From: Candidatus Aenigmatarchaeota archaeon
GTDB lineage: Archaea > Aenigmatarchaeota > Aenigmatarchaeia > QMZS01
Direction: 5' to 3'
Length of the DNA stretch: 17,559 bases
Assembly: GCA_030620695.1 (NCBI GenBank)
Contig: JAUXEA010000002.1
Coordinates: forward strand, 1 to 17,559
Shown here: positions 1 to 5,987 of the stretch, one piece after another
How the letters are laid out: each line of letters starts with the position of its first letter
Numbering within the stretch: position 1 is the first letter of the stretch
Notes under the pieces: model-generated
Seen by the model: the letters and a program-made list of their open reading frames with translations, nothing else
Database searches by the model: none
Told to the model about the DNA's origin: nothing
Position numbers and translations under genes: made by a program

Positions 1-46
1 TTTTTCTTTTAAAAAAATAAAATGCTTCAATCGTTTTTCCTCTGGA

Positions 47-135
47 ACATTCATCCTTCGGACGGTGCATCGTTTTTTCTTTAAAAAACGAATGAAACGG
101 TGCCTCTTTTCTGCAAAGCAGAAAAGCAGGAAGCC
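47..135 (+). repeat. Hairpin repeat element, copy 1 (nested, three hairpins)
   Basis: First of five related structured repeats in the window. Three hairpins follow one another. ATCC/GGA (53-56/60-62, loop TTC) is followed by CGGTGCAT. The second is an 8-bp stem, CGTTTTTT/AAAAAACG (71-78/83-90). After AATG and a second CGGTGCC comes a perfect 9-bp stem, CTTTTCTGC/GCAGAAAAG (106-114/118-126), then CAGGAAGCC. The outer bases CATTC (48-52) and GAATG (90-94) can pair around the first two hairpins, so one two-hairpin unit seems nested in the first arm of another. The CGGTGC junction and the CAGGAAG.C right end are shared with the tRNA-intron copy. No coding potential is seen. Confidence 0.7.
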
Positions 136-225
136 AAAAGAAAATAATTCATATTTTATAAAAAACAACGGTTTTTTCTAAAAGAATAAACCAGAACAAG
201 AAATTAATTGCTGAAAAAATTCAAG

Positions 226-306
226 TTTATATATTTCAAGCAAAAATTTGCTAAACTCCCGAATTCTGGGAGTATTTGGCTCATACTGTGAAAATACAGT
301 ATTTTT
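226..306 (+). other. Hairpin cluster with upstream TATA-like box; possible small RNA
   Basis: A TATA-like stretch (TTTATATATT, 226-235) is followed by three short hairpins: AGCAA/TTGCT (239-243/248-252), ACTCCC/GGGAGT (255-260/268-273) and ATACTGT/ACAGTAT (283-289/296-302). The last runs directly into a T-rich stretch, resembling a terminator. A transcript starting about 25 nt after the TATA box would begin near the second hairpin. The gene at 383 has its own TATA box further downstream, so this is either a short independent transcript or upstream regulatory structure. No known RNA family (C/D box, H/ACA, SRP, RNase P) is recognisable. Confidence 0.3.
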
Positions 307-340
307 ATATACTTGAATCTATATTTTCTATCACCGAAAA

Positions 341-360
341 CTATATATACTTTAAATACT
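341..360 (+). promoter_or_regulatory. TATA-box promoter of the 383-1225 gene
   Basis: An A/T-only stretch with ATATATA followed by TTTAAATA lies 23-42 nt before the ATG at 383. This spacing fits an archaeal TATA box with a short leader. GGTGA at 372-376, a few bases before the ATG, could act as a weak ribosome binding site. Confidence 0.5.
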
Positions 361-382
361 TATCTATTAGTGGTGAATTAGA

Positions 383-1225
383 ATGGCAGGAATTGGAAGC
401 GGGCAACAAGGATTTATGAGTGGTATGGCTTTTTTGCCTCCTGTAGGAAATACTGAGAAATGGATTACCTTGGGTGATGAAAAGGATATAAAAAATATTG
501 AGAAGTGGGGTATTGATAATTTTGGTTTAGATACAGAACTTTTTACCACAGGCAGGATTTCTTCTGTGGATGATAAGGGTAAACCAAAATATGAAAGGAA
601 ACCTATATTAGAAGCTTTAGATAATACTACTTCATTTTCAGAAATGGCAAAACCTTTCATAGCTGCACCTATAGAATACTATACTACACAAATTCTTGGG
701 AATATGATAGCTACAAACAGAAAGGCTGGGGTTGCAGAAAGAGTAGGTGCTGAAAGACTTATAAATACTGTGGACCTTGCTAAATGGTTTAACAATTATA
801 TTCTTGCATCAATGTTGGGTAAAGGCGCTGGAAAAACAGGTGCAATACCAGAAGAAAAAACAAAATATGAAGGAGAACAAATAAAAATTCTTGAGAAATA
901 CCTGCCAAGCATTATTCCTGAAATTGAAATGCAGATGACCCATTTGATAAAAAGCCGTGAACCACAGGGAGGTTATACTCCAAAAGATTTGAATAATTTT
1001 ATTAGAACTTACACTAGAGGCTCTGTTATGGAATTCATTGAGAGAGGTATTGATTATATAAATGATAATATTAAAAGTAGTGAATCATATGGAGATTATA
1101 ATATGACTGATTTGAAGGATCTTACAGAAAAATATGGTAAGGAATATGCTAAAGAAACAAAAGAAGTATTTAAAGCTTATAATGCCAAACTTAGTCATAA
1201 GGGATTGAATAATTTAGGGAATTGA
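383..1225 (+). CDS. Hypothetical protein, 280 aa, not recognised
   Basis: I do not recognise this family. The protein is soluble: there is no signal peptide and no long hydrophobic segment. The N-terminus is glycine-rich (MAGIGSGQQGFMSGMAF), followed by a mixed region to about residue 90. From about residue 95 to 280 it is mostly helical and charged, with a basic, lysine/glutamate-rich C-terminal third. A Gly/Lys patch (MLGKGAGKTGAIP, about residues 144-156) resembles a P-loop superficially, but it lacks a following Walker B motif and a hydrophobic strand before it, so I would not call it a nucleotide site. The ATG is supported by a TATA box at 341-360 and a GGTGA at 372. The next gene converges from the opposite strand. 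It is probably lineage-specific. Confidence 0.75.
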   Translation: MAGIGSGQQGFMSGMAFLPPVGNTEKWITLGDEKDIKNIEKWGIDNFGLDTELFTTGRISSVDDKGKPKYERKPILEALDNTTSFSEMAKPFIAAPIEYYTTQILGNMIATNRKAGVAERVGAERLINTVDLAKWFNNYILASMLGKGAGKTGAIPEEKTKYEGEQIKILEKYLPSIIPEIEMQMTHLIKSREPQGGYTPKDLNNFIRTYTRGSVMEFIERGIDYINDNIKSSESYGDYNMTDLKDLTEKYGKEYAKETKEVFKAYNAKLSHKGLNNLGN

Positions 1226-1239
1226 AAATGAGTTGGTTT

Positions 1240-1281
1240 GGAGATATAAAAATCATCTCCACTTCCCTATCCTGCGGGATA
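1240..1281. terminator. Hairpins between convergent genes
   Basis: Two short inverted repeats occupy the gap between the convergent genes: GGAGAT/ATCTCC (1240-1245/1255-1260) and TATCC/GGATA (1268-1272/1277-1281, loop TGCG). They may end transcription or stabilise 3' ends on either strand. Neither has a strong T-run, so the terminator role is an inference from position. Confidence 0.35.
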
Positions 1282-1310
1282 CACTCCTTAAATGGATATT
1301 CATTTAGATA

Positions 1311-1883
1311 TTAACGAGGAATAATTTTTTCTGACCTTTTTAATTGTTTTTTATAAAGTTCTAACTCCATTTCTGCTTCAGTTATTAACGCATTAATTAT
1401 GCTCATTTGTTCTTGATCTTTCTTATCTTCTGCTGCCTTTTTTCGTTCCTTTAATCTTATTATTTCACCTTCTTTTACATCAATTCTATCTTTGATTATT
1501 TTTGTATCGTATGTTTTCTCACCAAAGCCTCTTGCTGACTTTGCAAGTGATAGCCAATCCGAAATTGGCATAAATCTCGTCACTACAAATAAAACAAATG
1601 CTCCAATTAAGAAAAGTACAAGATAAGGCATAACAAATGCTGCAAAGATACCATAAAAACCAGTGTACACAATCACAATATAGAAAACAATCGCCAGTAA
1701 AGGCTTTATTTTAGGGTGTTCACTTTTAAGAAACATAGTTGCGGCAATATACAAAAAAATAATCATAATCACTGAGGGAACAAGCAAATACTCAATTAAT
1801 AATTTATCTAGCGGCATAGTTGAACAGTTTGAATAAGTTGTAGTGAGTTGGAACAAACTGCAAATTGTTTCCTGAATAACCAT
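1311..1883 (-). CDS. Three-helix membrane protein with C-terminal coiled coil, 190 aa
   Basis: Function unknown. After a polar N-terminus of about 28 residues come three hydrophobic segments: roughly residues 29-52, 61-82 (aromatic-rich) and 84-103. A cytoplasmic-looking tail follows. Residues about 129-187 are strongly charged and helical (KEGEIIRLKERKKAAEDKK and onward), typical of a coiled coil. The layout of a small membrane anchor plus a cytosolic coiled coil suggests a scaffold or a partner of a membrane complex; this is inference only. The start at 1883 is the first ATG. Met23 (1817) just before the first membrane helix is an alternative, because an AT-rich TATA-like stretch at 1893-1905 lies very close to the longer start. 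It converges with the 383-1225 gene. Confidence 0.75.
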   Translation of the reverse strand: MVIQETICSLFQLTTTYSNCSTMPLDKLLIEYLLVPSVIMIIFLYIAATMFLKSEHPKIKPLLAIVFYIVIVYTGFYGIFAAFVMPYLVLFLIGAFVLFVVTRFMPISDWLSLAKSARGFGEKTYDTKIIKDRIDVKEGEIIRLKERKKAAEDKKDQEQMSIINALITEAEMELELYKKQLKRSEKIIPR

Positions 1884-2058
1884 AATTATATTTTAAATAT
1901 AAAAAGAATTAGGAAAACATTTTTCTAAGTAATTCCATAACTTCTGAAAACAAAATACTTCAAGTAAAGAATAAATTTCTATAAACAAGTTGATGTGCAA
2001 AGAAAATTTATTTTAATAAATCAATCTTTGAAGTAAAAACCAAATAATTTGTGTAAAA

Positions 2059-2074
2059 ACTTTATATATATACC
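2059..2074 (+). promoter_or_regulatory. TATA-box promoter of the lysine-rich protein gene
   Basis: TTTATATATATA is centred about 24 nt before the ATG at 2090. This spacing predicts transcription starting at or next to the start codon, that is a leaderless mRNA. No Shine-Dalgarno sequence is seen. Confidence 0.55.
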
Positions 2075-2089
2075 CCAAGTTAATAAATT

Positions 2090-2404
2090 ATGGTAAGCAA
2101 AACAGAAATGTTGAAAGTAATACCACGAGTGAAGTTAGCATCAGCGATAAAGAAAAAAAGAAAAAAAGTTCCGATGAGTTGGAACAAAGAAAAAATTGCT
2201 GAACAACTTTCTTTTGATGAACTAAGAAAACTTTATGGAAGTGTGAAAGTTAAACCTGCAAGGAAAAAAGTTGTAAAGAAGAAAGTTAAAAGAAAAGTTG
2301 TAAAGAAAAAACCTGCAAGGAAAAAAGTTGTAAAGAAGAAAGTTAAAAGAACAGTTGTAAAGAAAAAACCTGCAAGGAAAAAAGTTGCTAAAAAAAGAAG
2401 ATAA
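2090..2404 (+). CDS. Lysine-rich histone-H1-like basic protein, 104 aa
   Basis: Residues 1-54 form a small basic domain with a likely helical segment (NKEKIAEQLSFDELRKLYGS). Residues 55-104 are almost entirely Lys, Arg, Val, Pro and Ala. They are built from a 19-residue unit, KPARKKVVKKKVKRKVVKK, present twice plus a shortened third copy that ends in KKRR. Such tails resemble histone H1 and bacterial H1-like proteins and bind nucleic acids without sequence specificity. A chromosome-packaging or RNA-binding role is therefore likely but inferred from composition alone. The gene is monocistronic, with a TATA box at 2059-2074 and a T-rich tract directly after the stop. The repeat copies are nearly identical at DNA level, so copy number may vary between strains. 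Confidence 0.8.
   Translation: MVSKTEMLKVIPRVKLASAIKKKRKKVPMSWNKEKIAEQLSFDELRKLYGSVKVKPARKKVVKKKVKRKVVKKKPARKKVVKKKVKRTVVKKKPARKKVAKKRR
2252..2401 (+). repeat. In-frame 57-bp coding tandem repeat, about 2.6 copies
   Basis: Units start at 2252, 2309 and 2366; the third is truncated. Copies 1 and 2 appear to differ at a single base (an AAA versus ACA codon, Lys to Thr). A 57-bp period keeps the frame and encodes the 19-residue basic unit. Near-identity with no synonymous drift implies recent duplication or gene conversion. Confidence 0.85.
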
Positions 2405-2445
2405 TTTTTTGTTTTTATTTTGTTTTTATTATTTTAAATTTTATT
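2405..2445 (+). terminator. Oligo-T terminator after the lysine-rich gene
   Basis: Immediately after the stop codon come several T-runs of four to six bases, separated by single G or A bases, with no hairpin. Archaeal RNA polymerase terminates at such oligo-T tracts. The remaining sequence to 2564 shows no gene that I can support. Confidence 0.5.
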
Positions 2446-2564
2446 ATCACAATACCCCTTCCAACAGAGGCAGAGACTCGGTTCATTATTTTAGAATCCA
2501 ATTATTTAATTTTATCATTAATTAAACAAGTATTGAAAAATTTAGAAAATAAAAAAATAAATTA

Positions 2565-3047
2565 TTATTCACATTCTCTTGATGTTTGGCTCCATTGTTT
2601 AGCATCCGGACAACAAGCAGGATCTGGGTTCCCATCTTTTGCAGTGTTACATTTCCAAGTAGATCTGCCAAAACCCATCTGACATTCCTTGTCTCCTACT
2701 CCACCAGTTGCACTACAAGAGGTTCCTTCTACAATCACAGTACCACAACATTTATTTCTACACCAATACTCTGATACAGTATCATCTTGGTATTTTGCCC
2801 TGCAAATTAATAGTAATGAATCCTTTATACCATCACCCGTTATATCTGCAACCATTATACCCTCCACCTTATCAGCCTCACAATTGTGGGACTTCAATAT
2901 GCTGCAACCCTGACTCCAAGCACTCTCTAAACTTGTAGCACTCATTTGTCTTGTACCTCCAAAGAAGAACATTGCAAGCATTAGCAAAACCATTATTGCT
3001 AAGGCAACTATAATTACTGTATTTACTGGCATTTCAATACCTTTCAT
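2565..3047 (-). CDS. Cys-rich type IV pilin-like protein with class III signal peptide
   Basis: The N-terminus MKGIEMPVNTVIIVALAIMV is a class III (prepilin/archaellin-type) signal. A short basic leader ends in Lys-Gly, and the cut would fall before Ile-Glu, followed by one hydrophobic helix of about 20 residues. The remaining roughly 125 residues are extracellular and contain about a dozen cysteines, including Cys-Cys pairs, so they are probably disulphide-bonded. An acidic loop, ADITGDGIKDS, looks like a dockerin/FG-GAP-type calcium loop (D-x-T-G-D-G). It is likely a surface pilin-like subunit or adhesin. I start it at the second ATG (3047), giving 160 aa. The TATA box at 3068-3078 is then about 25 nt upstream; the ATG at 3053 would add only Met-Arg. 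No prepilin peptidase or assembly ATPase lies in the window. Confidence 0.75.
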   Translation of the reverse strand: MKGIEMPVNTVIIVALAIMVLLMLAMFFFGGTRQMSATSLESAWSQGCSILKSHNCEADKVEGIMVADITGDGIKDSLLLICRAKYQDDTVSEYWCRNKCCGTVIVEGTSCSATGGVGDKECQMGFGRSTWKCNTAKDGNPDPACCPDAKQWSQTSRECE

Positions 3048-3065
3048 TCTCATAATTTAATTATT

Positions 3066-3079
3066 TAAGTATATATAAG
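3066..3079 (-). promoter_or_regulatory. TATA-box promoter of the pilin-like gene
   Basis: On the minus strand, TTATATATAC is centred about 26 nt before the ATG at 3047, predicting a leaderless message. It abuts the 25-bp tandem repeat at 3076-3125, so that repeat lies directly upstream of the promoter. Confidence 0.5.
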
Positions 3080-3125
3080 GGTTTTCTTTTTCTGTTAACG
3101 TAAGGGTTTTCTTTTTCTGTTAACG
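3076..3125 (+). repeat. 25-bp direct tandem repeat, two copies
   Basis: Two exact 25-bp copies (3076-3100 and 3101-3125) begin TAAGGGTTTTC and end GTTAACG. They are followed by the partial unit TAAGG, which runs into repeat element copy 2. They lie between the pilin-like promoter and that element. Two copies without spacers is not a CRISPR array; duplication or polymerase slippage next to a mobile element is the simplest reading. Confidence 0.85.
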
Positions 3126-3126
3126 T

Positions 3127-3238
3127 AAGGCTTTTATTGGTAGAACTTCAAAAAGCACTCGTTGTTCCAACGGTGCATCTTTGCTTCGCAAAGAAAGTTC
3201 TATCATTTACCCTATCTTCGCCTTCGGCTCGACAGGCT
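3127..3238 (+). repeat. Hairpin repeat element, copy 2
   Basis: The left end AAGGCTTTTATTGG matches the tRNA-intron copy. An 11-position outer stem with one G-T pair, TGGTAGAACTT (3138-3148) with AAGTTCTATCA (3195-3205), encloses two hairpins. The first is CAC-T-CGTT/AACG-GTG (3156-3163/3170-3176 region), with a single unpaired T. After CAT comes CTTTGC/GCAAAG (3179-3184/3188-3193). A cruciform or three-way junction can therefore form. Downstream, GCCTTCGGC makes one more small hairpin and GGCTCGA echoes the GGCTCGAGCC palindrome of copies 3 and 5. No ORF is present. Confidence 0.75.
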
Positions 3239-3294
3239 TTCAAAAACTATTAACCCAAAAAATTGAAGTTACTATTTTAATCAATAAATAATTT

Positions 3295-4569
3295 ATGGGT
3301 CCAAAAACAGGTAATTTTGTTGTTGTTGAAAAAAATAAGGAGAAATGGGAAGGAACTGTAGTACAAATTAGTGAGGACTTAATAACCTTAAAATTAAAAT
3401 CAGGATACAATGTTGGAATTAAAATTAGTGAAGAAACAAAGATTAAAAAAATTAGTGAGGAAAAAGCAAAGAAACATAAGCCTGTGAAATTTGAATTAAA
3501 GTTTGATAAAACCAAACCCTTGGTTTCTATTTTGTCAGCGGGGGGGACAATTGCATCTTCTATTGATTATACAACCGGAGCAATCTCTGCTTCTTATTCT
3601 GCTTCCCAACTGGTTGCTTCTGTTCCTGAGTTAGTTAATTTTGCGAACATAAAATCAAAAAAAATTTTGGAAGAGATGAGTGAGAACTTACTTCCAAAAC
3701 ACTGGAAAAAAATTGGTGCTGAAGTTTTTAAAGAATTAAAGGATAGTAAAGGTGTTATTGTTACTCACGGAACAGATACATTGGGTTATACTTCATCAAT
3801 GCTTTCTTTCATGTTAAGAAATTTAAACAAGCCTATTGTTTTAACCTTTGCACAAAAAAGTTCTGACAGGGGAAGCAGTGATGCATCAATGAATTTAATT
3901 TGCTCAGCAATAACAGCAACAAAAAATATTGCAGAAGTTGTTGTTGTAGGGCATGGAACAATTGGTGATGAGTATTGTTTAATTAACAGGGGAACAAAAG
4001 TCAGAAAAATGCATTCTTCACAGAGAAATGCTTTCAGACCAGTTAATTGTTCCCCGATTGGAAAAGTCTGGCAGAATGGAAAAGTTGAGTTTATAAGCGA
4101 ACACAAAAAAAAGGAAGAAGTAAAAGAAAACTGTTATCTAGATGACAGGATTGAAGAGAAAGTTGCAATAATAAAATCATATCCCGGGCTTAACCCGGAG
4201 ATTATTGATTTTTATATTGACAAAGGATATAAAGGAATTGTTATTGAGGGAACAGGTCTGGGTCATGTTAATGCTGGAGAGAAATCTTTAGTGCCACAGA
4301 TTAAAAGAGCAATTGAAGAGGGAATTATTGTAGCAATGACAACACAGACAATTTACGGGAGAGTTAATCCTTATATTTATTCTGCTGCAAGAAAACTATC
4401 TAAATTAGGAGTGCTTTACTTGGAAGATTTACTAACAGAAACTGCTTACATAAAATTAATGTGGGTTCTTGGGCATACTCAAAACGAGAAAGAAATTAAG
4501 GAATTAATGCTGAAAAATCTTGCTGGAGAATTTAATCCAGGACTGAGACCTGATATGTTTTTATATTAA
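3295..4569 (+). CDS. gatD: Glutamyl-tRNA(Gln) amidotransferase subunit D
   Basis: GatD is the glutaminase subunit of the archaeal GatDE complex, which converts mischarged Glu-tRNA(Gln) to Gln-tRNA(Gln) using ammonia from glutamine. Residues 1-70 form the GatD-specific beta-rich N-domain (KWEGTVVQISEDLITLKLKS, then GYNVGI). The rest is L-asparaginase-like. Catalytic residues are in place: the first Thr in SAGGTIAS (T85), the HGTDT motif (T160, D161) and the Lys in VRKMH (K238). The 424-aa length is normal for the family. The partner gatE is not in the window, so it is encoded elsewhere. A 21-bp gap leads to the SIS gene on the same strand, which may be co-transcribed. The start at 3295 is the first ATG and gives the family N-terminus. 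Confidence 0.95.
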   Translation: MGPKTGNFVVVEKNKEKWEGTVVQISEDLITLKLKSGYNVGIKISEETKIKKISEEKAKKHKPVKFELKFDKTKPLVSILSAGGTIASSIDYTTGAISASYSASQLVASVPELVNFANIKSKKILEEMSENLLPKHWKKIGAEVFKELKDSKGVIVTHGTDTLGYTSSMLSFMLRNLNKPIVLTFAQKSSDRGSSDASMNLICSAITATKNIAEVVVVGHGTIGDEYCLINRGTKVRKMHSSQRNAFRPVNCSPIGKVWQNGKVEFISEHKKKEEVKENCYLDDRIEEKVAIIKSYPGLNPEIIDFYIDKGYKGIVIEGTGLGHVNAGEKSLVPQIKRAIEEGIIVAMTTQTIYGRVNPYIYSAARKLSKLGVLYLEDLLTETAYIKLMWVLGHTQNEKEIKELMLKNLAGEFNPGLRPDMFLY

Positions 4570-4590
4570 GTTTTATTTATAAATAGTAGT

Positions 4591-5751
4591 ATGGATTTTA
4601 TAAAGCAAAGTAAAGAAAATCTTGAAAATGTAAAGAAAGAGGAAATAGAGATATTGTATGATTCTTTATATCCGAAAACTCCTCGTGCTATTTACTTAGA
4701 CGGCGAACCGGGCGGGAGGACTCTCCAGGGACTAAAAGTAGGTACAGATGAGTTGGGGTTATTGTTTGAAAAAATTAAAGTTAATTATGTTGGCGGCAGC
4801 CATTCTCCTGGTAGAAATATTGTAAAAGCATTCCAAAATTTAGAAAAAGTTTATGATAACTGCAATTATCTTTGTGTTTCAGGGAGTGGAGAATCTGTAA
4901 CCCCTTACAAAAATCTAAAAGAATTAACAGAAAAACATAAATCAAAAAAACTTATTCTAAACCTGATAACCTCTTATCCAGATTCTTCAATGGGGGAAAT
5001 GGTAAAAAATTACGGGGGCAATATACTTGAACTCAAGGGTCGTAAATCAAAAACCAGTAATGGTATAGAATATATAAGAGAAGGACTACTCGAAGATGAA
5101 TTTGAACTTGAAACTACTGAACTGGCAAGTATAATTACCAGAGGGATCTTAGAGGAAATTGAACTGGATGGTTTCTATAATTATTATAAAGATAAATTAA
5201 AAGAACTTGATAAAACAAATAGCTTAATAGAAGATTTAAAGAAAACACAGGAATATGAATTATTTTTAGGATATTTATTTAATCCTGCGAAAAATTTCTT
5301 CTCATGCGGGCAGGAAGTGAGCAATGAAGTAGTTAAGATGAATTGTACAAGAATAGGGCATACAAGACCAAGCACTGCAAAAAGAGTTGGTATAGAACCG
5401 GATCCAAGTTTAGGAATTGGAGCAAACCGGAATGTTGTTATTGGTGAAAGCAATATAGGGAACATGGATAAAAATTCAGTACTTCTCGGCGTTTCCAAAT
5501 CTGGCACAGGCAAAATCGAAAAATATCTGGGGGATGCTAAAAAGATTGGGGCTGAGCGTTTTTTAATAACAAAATATGGAGAAATGGAAGAAGGAGGAAA
5601 TATGCTTAAATTAAATAGCAATAATTTTTATACTGATACATGCTTTTTTCTTTCCCGTAGTCTTATGGATTTGGGATATAGACTTGTGGGAGAAGGAATA
5701 GAAGTCAATGAGGATATATTAAGAGCAATTCATGTTAATGACAAAAAATAA
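4591..5751 (+). CDS. Tandem SIS-domain sugar-phosphate isomerase-like protein, 386 aa
   Basis: Two SIS (sugar isomerase) folds appear in tandem. The first carries the phosphosugar-binding loop VSGSGESVTPYKNLKEL (residues about 96-112) and a following strand-helix repeat ending near residue 150. The second starts near NFFSCGQEVSNE (about 235) and has a comparable loop, LLGVSKSGTGKIEKYL (about 298-313), followed by GAERFLITKYG. The double-SIS layout is that of GlmS isomerase domains and related aldose-ketose isomerases or deaminases. No glutamine amidotransferase domain is fused. The substrate cannot be assigned: glucosamine-phosphate and other sugar phosphates are all possible. It lies 21 bp after gatD and 41 bp before the tRNA gene. 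Confidence 0.75.
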   Translation: MDFIKQSKENLENVKKEEIEILYDSLYPKTPRAIYLDGEPGGRTLQGLKVGTDELGLLFEKIKVNYVGGSHSPGRNIVKAFQNLEKVYDNCNYLCVSGSGESVTPYKNLKELTEKHKSKKLILNLITSYPDSSMGEMVKNYGGNILELKGRKSKTSNGIEYIREGLLEDEFELETTELASIITRGILEEIELDGFYNYYKDKLKELDKTNSLIEDLKKTQEYELFLGYLFNPAKNFFSCGQEVSNEVVKMNCTRIGHTRPSTAKRVGIEPDPSLGIGANRNVVIGESNIGNMDKNSVLLGVSKSGTGKIEKYLGDAKKIGAERFLITKYGEMEEGGNMLKLNSNNFYTDTCFFLSRSLMDLGYRLVGEGIEVNEDILRAIHVNDKK

Positions 5752-5831
5752 ACTCAACTCACAAAATCCTTTTTAGAAAGATTATAATTTATGGACCTGT
5801 AGCTCAGTCCGGATAGAGCGACACCCTCCTA

Positions 5832-5942
5832 AGTCAGCCTTTTATTGGTTAGGTTGTATAAACACTCGTTTGCTTTGCAAACGGTGCCCATTTTGCCAAA
5901 AGCAAAATCAGGAAGGCTCGAGCCAAAAAATAAAACGGGGTT
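5832..5942 (+). other. tRNA intron with bulge-helix-bulge splice motif
   Basis: The intron lies at the canonical 37/38 position. The central helix pairs exon bases CTCC (5826-5829) with GGGG (5937-5940), including one G-U pair. The 5' bulge is TA^A (5830-5832) and the 3' bulge is TT^A (5941-5943). A short outer helix pairs GT (5833-5834) with AC (5935-5936). This is the substrate of the archaeal tRNA splicing endonuclease EndA. The intron is much longer than most archaeal tRNA introns because nearly all of it is hairpin repeat copy 3. Confidence 0.85.
5836..5924 (+). repeat. Hairpin repeat element, copy 3, inside the tRNA intron
   Basis: Terminal inverted repeats AGCCTT/AAGGCT (5836-5841/5913-5918) enclose two hairpins. 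The first is CAC-T-CGTTTGC/GCAAACG-GTG (5863-5873/5877-5886), with one unpaired T. After CCC comes a perfect 7-bp stem, ATTTTGC/GCAAAAT (5890-5896/5902-5908), then CAGGAAGGCT. The palindrome GGCTCGAGCC (5915-5924) follows and recurs next to copy 5. The left end GCCTTTTATTGG matches copy 2, and the junction CGGTGCC and right end CAGGAAG match copy 1. This is the clearest copy for defining the ends. Confidence 0.85.
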
Positions 5943-5987
5943 AGGTGAAGGTCGCAGGTTCAAATCCTGCCAGGTCCGTTTTAAAAT

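Larger units (their letters stand above)
5793..5978 (+). tRNA. tRNA-Arg (anticodon CCT) with a 111-nt intron
   Basis: Exon 1 (5793-5831) contains the 5' acceptor strand GGACCTG, the D arm GCTC/GAGC and anticodon loop CTCCTA. CCT (5828-5830) reads the Arg codon AGG. Exon 2 (5943-5978) resumes with A38, pairs GGTG with CACC of the anticodon stem, and has T arm GCAGG-TTCAAAT-CCTGC, acceptor CAGGTCC and discriminator G. The mature length is 75 nt; CCA is not encoded. One oddity is an A-A mismatch at 27-43. G26 (5820) is the base modified by Trm1, which is encoded at 9991. Pelota begins 9 nt after the 3' end, so co-transcription is likely. Confidence 0.95.

Noticed and set aside
842..860. P-loop (GKGAGKT) in the first hypothetical protein
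   Set aside because: The surrounding sequence lacks the hydrophobic strand before it and a Walker B motif after it; chance composition is likelier.
2446..2564. Small RNA after the lysine-rich gene
   Set aside because: There are some GC-richer bases near 2453-2483, but no consistent stems and no C/D or H/ACA boxes.
3076..3125. CRISPR-like direct repeats
   Set aside because: Only two 25-bp copies, directly adjacent with no spacer, and no cas genes nearby.
5184..5621. 145-residue antisense open frame inside the SIS-domain gene
   Set aside because: It is a shadow of a gene with clear SIS motifs; no promoter and no family resemblance.
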